From: Lentisphaeria bacterium
GTDB taxonomy: Bacteria; Verrucomicrobiota; Lentisphaeria; Victivallales; UBA1829
Direction: 5' to 3'
Length of the DNA stretch: 22,774 nt
NCBI GenBank assembly: GCA_017540385.1
Contig: JAFYBD010000171.1
Coordinates: forward strand, 1 to 22,774
Shown here: positions 7,087 to 13,644 of the stretch, in pieces
Layout: each line of letters begins with the position of its first letter
Numbering within the stretch: the first letter of the stretch is position 1
Program-made: the position numbers and the translations under genes
The notes under the pieces: generated by a model
Databases searched by the model: none
What the model saw: only the letters and a program-made list of their open reading frames with translations
Told to the model about the DNA's origin: nothing

Positions 7087-7842
7087 ATGGATGCAGGAAA
7101 GATACTCGACGACTTCCGCAGCGGAGTCATTACCCGCGAACAGGCGCTTGAACGACTGAACATCCTCCCGTACGAAGACATCGGGTTCGCGAAGCTCGAC
7201 CACCACCGTCAGCTCCGGCGGGGGGGCGTGGAGACCGTGTTCTGCGCCGGCAAGACGGCAGAACAGGTGCGCGCGATCTTCGAACGGTTCCAGGCGGTCG
7301 GGGACAACGTCCTCGGCACGCGCGCCACGGCGGAGCAGGCCGAATACGTCCGCGCGAGCATGCCGCAGGTCCAGTACGATCCGGCGTCGCGCCTGCTGAC
7401 GCTGGTGCGCGGACCGAAACCGCAGATCGGCTGCGTGGCCGTCTGCACGGGAGGGACGTCCGACCTGCCCGTAGCCGAAGAGGCCGCGGGAACCGCGGAG
7501 TTCTTCGGGGCGCGCGTGAAACGTTTCTACGACGTCGGGATCGCCGGCATCCACCGACTCTTCGCCTGCATCGACGAAATCCGCACCGCGAACGCCATCG
7601 TGGCGATCGCGGGCATGGAGGGCGCGCTCGGCGGGGTGATCGCCGGACTCGTCTCCGTACCGGTCGTGGCCGTGCCGACCTCGGTCGGCTACGGGGCGTC
7701 GTTCAAGGGCGTCGCGCCGCTGCTGACCATGCTGAACTCCTGCGCGGAGGGCATGAGCGTGGTGAACATCGACAACGGATTCGGGGCCGGTTACCTGGCC
7801 GCCCGCATCAACACTCTCACCGAAAAGGGACATCCATCATGA
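7087..7842 (+). CDS. larB: LarB, pyridinium-3,5-biscarboxylic acid mononucleotide synthase
   Basis: LarB starts nickel-pincer nucleotide synthesis by carboxylating the pyridine ring of nicotinic acid adenine dinucleotide and removing AMP. The protein is 251 residues, normal for the family. The N-terminal half holds the family-specific region. From about residue 119 there is a PurE-like domain, beginning GCVAVCTGGTSDLPVAEEA. Glu178 (in AGMEGALGG) and Cys219 (in NSCAEG) match in context and in spacing the Glu180 and Cys221 that I recall as catalytic in the Lactiplantibacillus plantarum enzyme, where the cysteine forms an adduct with the pyridine. The start has GGAGG a few bases upstream. The stop overlaps the larC start as ATGA, indicating translational coupling. 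Confidence 0.95.
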   Translation: MDAGKILDDFRSGVITREQALERLNILPYEDIGFAKLDHHRQLRRGGVETVFCAGKTAEQVRAIFERFQAVGDNVLGTRATAEQAEYVRASMPQVQYDPASRLLTLVRGPKPQIGCVAVCTGGTSDLPVAEEAAGTAEFFGARVKRFYDVGIAGIHRLFACIDEIRTANAIVAIAGMEGALGGVIAGLVSVPVVAVPTSVGYGASFKGVAPLLTMLNSCAEGMSVVNIDNGFGAGYLAARINTLTEKGHPS

Positions 7843-9107
7843 GCGGCATCCTCTACCTCGAATGTGCGACCGGAATCAGCGGCGACATGACCGTGGCCGC
7901 ACTGCTGGACCTGGGCGCGTCGAAGATCAAACTCCTGGCCGCGCTCGAAAGTCTGAACGTGTCGGGCTACGGCGTAAGCATTTCCCGGACCAATTCCCAC
8001 GGCGTCGAAGCCTGCTCGTTCGACGTCGCGCTCGAACACGAGCATCACGAACACGAACACGAGCATGAACACGGCCATCATCACGAGCACGAGCATGAAC
8101 ACGGCCATCATCATCACCATCACGAGCACCGCAATCTGGCGGACGTGACGGCCATCCTGAACAGCGGCAGCCTCACCCCGGGGGCGCGTTCGCTGGCGCT
8201 GAAAATGTTCGGCATCGTGGCCGAAGCGGAGTCCAGGGCGCACGGCAAACCGGTCGAGGAGGTGCATTTCCACGAAGTCGGGGCGATCGACTCCATCGTG
8301 GACATCGCGGCGGCCGCGGTCTGCCTCGACGACCTGGGAATCACCGACGTGGTCGTGACCGGATTGAGCGAGGGGACCGGATTCGTGGAGTGCCAGCACG
8401 GGCTTCTGCCGGTCCCGGTACCGGCAGTCGCGAACATCGCGTCCGCCTACGGCCTGCCGCTCCGAATCCGCGAGGTACAGGGCGAAATGGTGACCCCGAC
8501 CGGGGCGGCCATCGTCGCCGCGATCCGCACGCGGGACCGCCTGCCGGAGGAGTTCACGATCCGCAGGATCGGACTCGGGGCTGGCAAACGCGATTTCGGC
8601 ATGCCGAACGTGCTCCGGGCCATGCTGATCGAGGAGACCGCGCCCCGGAAGAACCCGGAGACGCCCTCGGACGTCACGATCCTGGAAACGAACATCGACG
8701 ATTCGACCGGAGAGGCCCTGGGACTGGCGATGGAGTCGCTGCTCACGGCAGGCGCGCTGGACGTGCATTACATCCCGACATTCATGAAGAAAAACCGCCC
8801 CGCGTGGCTGCTGCGCGTGATCTGCCGGAACGAGGACGCGCCCGAGCTCGAGCGCATCGTCTTCGAGCAGACCAGCACCATCGGAATCCGCCGTATCCCG
8901 GCCGGACGGACGTGCCTGAAACGTTCCGTGCTGACCGTAACGCTCCCGGCCGGCGAAGTGCGCGTCAAGAAATGCGAATTCGAGGGGCGCGCGTACTATT
9001 ATCCCGAATACGAGAGCGTCCGGGCCCTTGCGGAAACGAGCGGTGCGCTGTTCGCCGACCTCTTCCGCGACGCGGCCGAAACGGCGAGGGCAGCCGATGA
9101 AAACTAA
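7839..9107 (+). CDS. larC: LarC, nickel insertion enzyme of nickel-pincer cofactor synthesis
   Basis: LarC inserts nickel into the bisthiocarboxylated pyridinium mononucleotide in a CTP-dependent reaction. The protein has 422 residues in one uninterrupted frame. In Lactiplantibacillus plantarum the same protein comes from two frames joined by ribosomal frameshifting, which is not needed here. The N-terminal ECATGISGDMTVAALLDLG and the GEMVTPTGAAIVAAI and ETNIDDSTGEALGLAMESLL blocks are typical. Residues 67-97 hold 20 histidines in 31 residues, alternating with glutamate, a probable nickel-binding tract, encoded partly by a 30-base repeat. The gene overlaps larB by four bases at its start and larE by eleven at its end. 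Confidence 0.95.
   Translation: MSGILYLECATGISGDMTVAALLDLGASKIKLLAALESLNVSGYGVSISRTNSHGVEACSFDVALEHEHHEHEHEHEHGHHHEHEHEHGHHHHHHEHRNLADVTAILNSGSLTPGARSLALKMFGIVAEAESRAHGKPVEEVHFHEVGAIDSIVDIAAAAVCLDDLGITDVVVTGLSEGTGFVECQHGLLPVPVPAVANIASAYGLPLRIREVQGEMVTPTGAAIVAAIRTRDRLPEEFTIRRIGLGAGKRDFGMPNVLRAMLIEETAPRKNPETPSDVTILETNIDDSTGEALGLAMESLLTAGALDVHYIPTFMKKNRPAWLLRVICRNEDAPELERIVFEQTSTIGIRRIPAGRTCLKRSVLTVTLPAGEVRVKKCEFEGRAYYYPEYESVRALAETSGALFADLFRDAAETARAADEN
8061..8113 (+). repeat. Imperfect 30-base tandem repeat within the larC histidine tract
   Basis: The 23 bases from 8061 recur exactly from 8091, a period of 30 bases or ten codons. Translated, the repeat gives the His/Glu-rich block with one glycine per unit. 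It is in frame, so change in copy number would lengthen or shorten the metal-binding tract without breaking the gene. Confidence 0.85.
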
Positions 9108-9936
9108 GCTCAATCAGCTTCGGACGATGCTGTCCGGACTCGCCCCGGAGGGCATCTGCGCGGCGTTCTCCGGCGGCACGGACAGTTCCCTGCTCCTGAC
9201 GGTCCTGTCCGAACTCCGGGCGCAGACGCCGTATCCGCTGCTGGCGGTGATCTTCACGACGACGTTTCAGACCGCCGAGGAAACCGTGTCCGCGCAGTCG
9301 CTGGCAGAGGAACTCGCCGTCCCGGTGGAAACCGTCCCGTACGACGTGCTGGCCGATCCGGTTTTGAGGAGGAACCCCAAGGACCGGTGTTACCAGTGCA
9401 AACGCCGTCTCTTCGCCGAAATGAAACGCATCGCGGAGGCGCGCGGCCTGAAACACCTGATGGACGGCACGAACGCCGACGACACGAAGGTGTACCGTCC
9501 GGGCAGGAAAGCGCTGGAGGAGCTCGGCGTGCTGAGTCCGCTGGCGATCTGCGGATTCACGAAGGACGAAGTGCGTTCCGCGGCACGCGAACTGCTAGTC
9601 CCGACGGCTGAAAAACCGTCCTCGCCGTGCCTCGCCACGCGGTTCCCCTACGGGACGGAGCTGACGGACGACGCGCTCCGGCGCGTGGAACGCGGGGAGA
9701 CGTATCTGCGCAATCTCGGGCTCGGGACGGTGCGTCTGCGCGTCCACGGCCCCTGCGCGCGCCTGGAAACCGACGCCGAGGGATTCCGCACGGTCGCCGA
9801 ACACCGTACCAAAATCGCATCCGAACTCCGCCGCATCGGTTTCGGTTATGCCGCGCTCGACCTGGAGGGATTCCGTTCCGGCAGCATGGACGAACCGCAG
9901 CCGGCAGACGGCAAAGAAAAACCCGCCGGGGCCTGA
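9097..9936 (+). CDS. larE: LarE, ATP-dependent sulfur transferase of nickel-pincer cofactor synthesis
   Basis: LarE activates the pyridinium carboxylates with ATP and converts them to thiocarboxylates before nickel insertion. The protein has 279 residues from the ATG at 9097, which has GAGGG upstream and lies inside the larC end. An upstream start at 9028 would add 23 residues with no family character. The PP-loop motif SGGTDS is at 25-30. Cys98 and Cys101 form a CxxC (DRCYQCKRR), and Cys178 lies in SSPCLATRFPYG, the site of the sacrificial cysteine in the Lactiplantibacillus enzyme. Three cysteines in this pattern fit the LarE class thought to hold a [4Fe-4S] cluster. The stop codon lies within the terminator of the facing RDD gene. 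Confidence 0.95.
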   Translation: MKTKLNQLRTMLSGLAPEGICAAFSGGTDSSLLLTVLSELRAQTPYPLLAVIFTTTFQTAEETVSAQSLAEELAVPVETVPYDVLADPVLRRNPKDRCYQCKRRLFAEMKRIAEARGLKHLMDGTNADDTKVYRPGRKALEELGVLSPLAICGFTKDEVRSAARELLVPTAEKPSSPCLATRFPYGTELTDDALRRVERGETYLRNLGLGTVRLRVHGPCARLETDAEGFRTVAEHRTKIASELRRIGFGYAALDLEGFRSGSMDEPQPADGKEKPAGA

Positions 9937-9951
9937 GCCGGGGCGGGCGGG
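9913..9951 (-). terminator. Terminator of the RDD membrane protein gene
   Basis: Read on the minus strand, a very GC-rich hairpin (CCCGCC with GGCGGG, plus inner CCGG pairing) is followed by TTTTTCTTT. It overlaps the last codons of larE, which runs the other way. On the plus strand no T run follows, so it should mainly stop the minus-strand transcript. Confidence 0.6.
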
Positions 9952-9974
9952 AACATTCGCAGGGACGCCGGAGA

Positions 9975-10880
9975 TCAGACTTCGGCACTGCACCGCGTAA
10001 AGGTGAGGAGTTCCGAGGGAGAACGCTTCAGGATCAGCACGAAGATCCACGCGAACTTGTAGGTAAACAGAGTGACGAGGACCGAAGCGAATACCTGGAA
10101 GCCGTTCAGCTCCACGCGGACGTCCTTGGCATTGTAGAGCGCGAGTCCGCATTTGTGCATGCCGCGCGTCTGGCCCCGGGAGCAGAGCCCCCAGCCGAGC
10201 ATCACGAATTCCCACGCGGCAAACACGAGGATCGCGATGCTGAAAACCTGTCCGACGAGCTCATAGCGACACCAGACGGCCTTGCCTTTCTCAGCCGAGA
10301 GGCAGATGTATTTCTGACCGGAGGCCGGGTCCTCGAAGACGGAACCGGCGTGGAACTCGCGTTCGGAGTCGAGGTTGGCGAACGAGACCTGCTGTTTGAC
10401 GTTGCCAGCCCTGAACTGCTTGAGCCCGGAGACGTCGGGAGCCGGCAGCGAGGAAGTGGCCGAGGCCGCCATGAAATAGAGAATGGCAATGGCGGCGATT
10501 TCGACCGGGACCGCCTTGAAGACGGCGAAGATGAAGTCGATGAAGAAAGCTTTCAGACGAAGGCCGGGCGAGGCCGGACGCGGGCGGTATTTCTCCTCCT
10601 CCGCGAGCGCGACTTTCTGCTGGTCGGTGAGCTCCTTCTGCGAGAAGATGCCGGAATCGGACCTGGCCTGGGCGGCGTTCATGGCGATGCGCTTGCGCTG
10701 CTCGTCGAGAAGGTTCGTGAGGAAATCGAACTTGGCCGCGGTGGACCATGAAGGCATGGGGGATTTTTTCATGGGGCACGTGGCCGTGAGCTGATCGGAT
10801 TCGACGAGAGCGGCTACCGCGGATTCCTCGAGTCTGAGATGCTCGACGCCGTTCACGTCCCTGACATCGTATGTCGCCAT
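9975..10880 (-). CDS. RDD family membrane protein
   Basis: This 301-residue protein has a soluble N-terminal part (about 1-100) and a C-terminal membrane part. The RDD signature begins at residue 106 as GLRLKAFFIDFI, with the paired Arg108 and Asp115. The segments around residues 111-140, 208-230 and 268-290 are hydrophobic enough to cross the membrane. The stretch SRGQTRGMHKCGLAL matches the conserved RDD loop between helices. The first 55 residues, with a tryptophan followed by A-x2-x-F, faintly recall the GYF_2-type domains often fused to RDD proteins, but I am not sure of that. RDD proteins have few known functions; some are linked to ion or solute transport. The start has CAGGT upstream and the gene has its own promoter and terminator. 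Confidence 0.8.
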   Translation of the reverse strand: MATYDVRDVNGVEHLRLEESAVAALVESDQLTATCPMKKSPMPSWSTAAKFDFLTNLLDEQRKRIAMNAAQARSDSGIFSQKELTDQQKVALAEEEKYRPRPASPGLRLKAFFIDFIFAVFKAVPVEIAAIAILYFMAASATSSLPAPDVSGLKQFRAGNVKQQVSFANLDSEREFHAGSVFEDPASGQKYICLSAEKGKAVWCRYELVGQVFSIAILVFAAWEFVMLGWGLCSRGQTRGMHKCGLALYNAKDVRVELNGFQVFASVLVTLFTYKFAWIFVLILKRSPSELLTFTRCSAEV

Positions 10881-10925
10881 AATCTATACCTGCCGGTTGT
10901 GGAAATGTTTTTCGTTGAAAATAAT

Positions 10926-10954
10926 AAGATAGCTCAACGCATGGGATTTGTCAA
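10926..10954 (-). promoter_or_regulatory. Promoter of the RDD gene
   Basis: On the minus strand, a consensus -35 TTGACA (10954-10949) and -10 TATCTT (10931-10926) are spaced by 17 bp. The predicted start near 10919 leaves a leader of about 38 bases. It begins just after the terminator of the upstream repeat-protein gene. Confidence 0.75.
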
Positions 10955-10965
10955 GCGCAAAACAC

Positions 10966-10989
10966 AAAAAACCCGCACACAAAGTGTGC
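10966..10989 (-). terminator. Terminator of the AIDA/FG-GAP repeat protein gene
   Basis: On the minus strand, stem GCACAC/GTGTGC with loop TTT (10989-10975) is followed by GGG and a run of six T, then GTGTTTT. This is a textbook shape. It lies about 105 bases beyond the stop codon, so the transcript has a long 3' untranslated region. Confidence 0.75.
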
Positions 10990-11020
10990 CTCATAGTGCC
11001 ATGCTGCGCGACGGCTGCTG

Positions 11021-11059
11021 CGCGAGGACACGAGACTGCGACAGTCCTGTGTTCTCGCG
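11021..11059. repeat. Long imperfect hairpin in the 3' untranslated region of the repeat protein gene
   Basis: Outer arms of 11 bp (11021-11031 with 11049-11059, one wobble) enclose a second 5-bp stem, GACTG/CAGTC, with loop CGA. Other inverted repeats overlap or adjoin it: GTGTTCT/AGAACAC (11049-11055 with 11064-11070) could form instead, and CCAGAC/GTCTGG (11080-11085 with 11090-11095) abuts the stop codon. No open reading frame of interest lies here. Confidence 0.7.
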
Positions 11060-11095
11060 AAGCAGAACACGTCCGAAGTCCAGACGCCAGTCTGG

Positions 11096-13336
11096 TTAAG
11101 CGATCACGGTCCAGGCGGTGCTCACGCCGTAGCCAAGCGTCTTCCAGCCGGATTTCATGTTTGCGCCGGCGTAATACCCCAGCATGCCGGTGGACTTCTG
11201 GCGGACCAGGAGATCGTCCTTTCCGTCGCCGTTGTAGTCGCCCGCCCCGGCGACGAACCAGTCCTTCGCGTTGAGCTGGCCGATGTTCACGTCGACCGTG
11301 GTCTTGCCGTCGCTCCAGACGTCGACGAGGCCGTATTTCTCGTTGAACGCGATCACGTCCTCCTTGCCGTCGCCGTAGAAGTCGCCGATGGCGACGACCT
11401 TCCAGCCGCCGGTGGAAGCCCCCATGTGGGTGATCGTGCCGTTCACGTCGACCATGTAGTAGTTGTTGCCTCCGTCGTGCGACATGTAGACGCAGTCCAT
11501 GCCGTAGCCGTTGAAGTCGCCGGTGCCGACGATGGCCCATTTGGAGTCGAAACCGCTTCCGAGGCTCTTCCAGTTCGCCGTGCCGTCGGTCCAGAGCCCG
11601 AGCACGCCGAGCGACGCCGCATGCCAGACGATGTCGTTTTTCGCGTAGGTCCCGGTGAGGTTGCCGACGGCGTTGTTCCATTTGATCCCCTCGGCGTTCG
11701 TGAGGAAGCCGATATTCTTCCAGTTCGCGTCCTTGTCGACGCCGTCGGTGTAGTACCCGACGTACGCGCCCTTCACGCCGTTGACGGTGGTGTTTCCGAT
11801 ATAAACCGTGTCGGCCTTGCCGTTGGCGTTCATGTCGTATGCGCCGAGGCATTTCCAGTCCTTGCTGTGGAGGACGCCCTGGCCTTTCCAGGTGTTGGTG
11901 CCGTTCATCCAGTAGCCCGTCTGATAATCGCCTCCGGTGTACTGGAACAGGATGTCGCTCTTGTTCGTGGCGTCGATGTCGGATTTCGCGGGGTCCGCCG
12001 GGGCGCTGCCGCTGATGGTGACCGAGAGGTAGCCGGACTGAAGATTGAGGGAATAGTTGGCGGAACCGATCTTCACGGTCTGGCCGAGCAGGACGGAGCC
12101 GAGCTTCTTGCCGGAAGTGTTGTAGATCGTAACGGTCTTTTCCGCGTTGGTCGTCTTCTTTTCGATCTGCCAGGCTCCCGTGGCGAGGGTGTAGGTGCCG
12201 TCGGGCTGGCGACCGGAGACCGTAAGCGTGAGCGTCGGGCTGCCGGTGTTGCTCGGGATGTTGTAATAGTTATCGAAACGTGCCGCATCGCCGCCGCGAA
12301 TGCCGGAGATGTCGAAGTCGATGATTCCGCCGGTATCGACGAACAGGCGGTGGTTGATGGAGATCCGGCCGGTGATCTTGCCGCCGCTGGAAACCCATGC
12401 CATGCCGGCATTGTTGTAGACGTTGCTGGCGACGCCCCCGTAGGAAATGACCAGATTGCCGCCTGCGGTGACGGTGTCGACGGCCCGGCCGCCGCTGTAA
12501 ACGTAGAAATATGCGCTGTCCACCAGCGTGGTGTTGACGCCCGTGGTGCCGGAGTGGGCAGTGACATCCTGGAGATCGTAGCCGCTGGCGGTGACGTTGT
12601 AGAACGTATTGGGCTTGATGCGGATGTTGTAGCCCGGATCGTTCAGCATCTCGTTGCCGTAGTACAGCGTCACTTTGCCGCCGTTCTCGACAATCATGGC
12701 GGACGTGGTGGCGCCGTCCGCGACAAAAACCGAACCGCCCGCATGGGCGGCGGCCGAACCGACGGTATCGACACGCGTGAGAAAGGCCATCCCTCCGTTG
12801 TAGACGTTCACCTTATTGACGGAGGCCGAGGCATAACGGCTCTCGCCGCCGATGGTCAGGGAGCATCCGCTGGAGACCTTGATGCTGGATGCGGAAACCC
12901 CGGCCAGGACCAGTTTGCAGCCGGGTGTGTTCATGTTTTCCCAGCCCGAGAACGAGCTGCCGGTGCATTTGATGGTAGACCCGCCGGAGGAGACGGTGAA
13001 CACGGTCGCGGGCGTGTAGTACGAGCTGGCCGTGGCATACAGGACCAGGGCCGCGCCGTTCGACGCCGTGATGGTGGAAATCTTCGCCCCGGACGAAACG
13101 ATGGCGGTACCGCCGGAGAGGACAGTATTGACACCGCCGGAGGAACACCCCTGGACGAACGCCATCAGGCCGCCCTTCGAAACGACCGTGCCGCTGGCGG
13201 CTCCGTTGTAGATATACAGTCTTCCGCCGGACGCGACCTTGCAGTTTCGGATGACGGCGCCGCTGTAGACGTAGGCGTAAACGCCGCTGCTGATGGTCAG
13301 ACCGGACTTCCCGCTGTCAATGATGAGCTCGGACAT
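11096..13336 (-). CDS. AIDA-type repeat and FG-GAP repeat protein, probable surface adhesin
   Basis: The protein has 746 residues. About residues 8-370 are strand-loop-strand repeats of the AIDA autotransporter passenger type, with recurring turns such as VSSGG, VYSGG and VTAGG. A linker of about 90 residues follows. The last 270 residues hold FG-GAP-like blades with calcium-binding loops: DMNANGKAD, DFNGYGMD, DFYGDGKED and DYNGDGKDD (from Asp700). There is no signal peptide and no C-terminal outer-membrane barrel, so it is not a classical autotransporter. The ATG at 13336 has AAGGAG nine bases upstream, and its promoter lies 46 bases before it, which rules out longer starts. Export by another route, perhaps type I, is inference. 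Such proteins often occur in large families in Lentisphaerota. Confidence 0.8.
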   Translation of the reverse strand: MSELIIDSGKSGLTISSGVYAYVYSGAVIRNCKVASGGRLYIYNGAASGTVVSKGGLMAFVQGCSSGGVNTVLSGGTAIVSSGAKISTITASNGAALVLYATASSYYTPATVFTVSSGGSTIKCTGSSFSGWENMNTPGCKLVLAGVSASSIKVSSGCSLTIGGESRYASASVNKVNVYNGGMAFLTRVDTVGSAAAHAGGSVFVADGATTSAMIVENGGKVTLYYGNEMLNDPGYNIRIKPNTFYNVTASGYDLQDVTAHSGTTGVNTTLVDSAYFYVYSGGRAVDTVTAGGNLVISYGGVASNVYNNAGMAWVSSGGKITGRISINHRLFVDTGGIIDFDISGIRGGDAARFDNYYNIPSNTGSPTLTLTVSGRQPDGTYTLATGAWQIEKKTTNAEKTVTIYNTSGKKLGSVLLGQTVKIGSANYSLNLQSGYLSVTISGSAPADPAKSDIDATNKSDILFQYTGGDYQTGYWMNGTNTWKGQGVLHSKDWKCLGAYDMNANGKADTVYIGNTTVNGVKGAYVGYYTDGVDKDANWKNIGFLTNAEGIKWNNAVGNLTGTYAKNDIVWHAASLGVLGLWTDGTANWKSLGSGFDSKWAIVGTGDFNGYGMDCVYMSHDGGNNYYMVDVNGTITHMGASTGGWKVVAIGDFYGDGKEDVIAFNEKYGLVDVWSDGKTTVDVNIGQLNAKDWFVAGAGDYNGDGKDDLLVRQKSTGMLGYYAGANMKSGWKTLGYGVSTAWTVIA

Positions 13337-13381
13337 GGATGAATGCTCCTTTTTCGTGGTTTGATTTTGATTGCATGATGT

Positions 13382-13410
13382 AATATAGAGCGAAATATCC
13401 AAAAAATCAA
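13382..13410 (-). promoter_or_regulatory. Promoter of the AIDA/FG-GAP repeat protein gene
   Basis: On the minus strand, -35 TTGATT (13410-13405) and -10 TATATT (13387-13382) are spaced by 17 bp, identical in both boxes to the promoters at 576-604 and 3526-3554. The predicted start is near 13375, with a leader of about 39 bases. Confidence 0.8.
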
Positions 13411-13571
13411 GATAAAACAAATGCCGAGACTGGAAAAACCGCAAAAAAAAAGACATTCGCGACGGTCGATCCGGGCCGCGCATGGATGGGCCCAAAGGGT
13501 CCGTTTGCCAAAAATGAGACCTCGGAAGTCAACTTTTAACTAAATAATAGCAAAAGTTTTGGCTTTTCGGA

Positions 13572-13600
13572 TTGCATTTTCCGGGAGTTCGTGGTATATT
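13572..13600 (+). promoter_or_regulatory. Promoter of lptD
   Basis: The -35 TTGCAT (13572-13577) and -10 TATATT (13595-13600) are spaced by 17 bp. The predicted start is near 13607, giving a leader of about 38 bases before the GTG at 13645. Possible earlier start codons at 13572 and 13591 lie inside this promoter. Confidence 0.7.
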
Positions 13601-13644
13601 TCATCTTGATTTTTTATCGACCACCCATCTGCGGAGACCAACTC

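Larger units (their letters stand above)
13337..13644. other. Divergent intergenic region between the repeat protein gene and lptD
   Basis: This stretch holds two outward-facing promoters, at 13382-13410 on the minus strand and 13572-13600 on the plus strand. Between them lies a mixed segment with a run of ten A near 13445 and a GC-rich part with a small hairpin, GGGCCC/GGGTCC, near 13488-13502. I see no coding sequence or RNA gene in it. Confidence 0.6.

Noticed and set aside
11096..13336. The repetitive DNA of the AIDA region as a CRISPR array or satellite repeat
   Set aside because: The similarity is at protein level only, with an open frame throughout and no constant repeat or spacer length.
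11426..13342. A plus-strand open frame of 638 codons opposite the repeat protein
   Set aside because: It has no ribosome-binding site and a Val/Ala/Gly/Asp-rich product. It mirrors the repetitive codons of the real gene.
13337..13495. An extended start for the AIDA/FG-GAP protein that would add a hydrophobic stretch resembling a signal
   Set aside because: The added region contains the promoter at 13382-13410, and the ATG at 13336 has a strong AAGGAG site.
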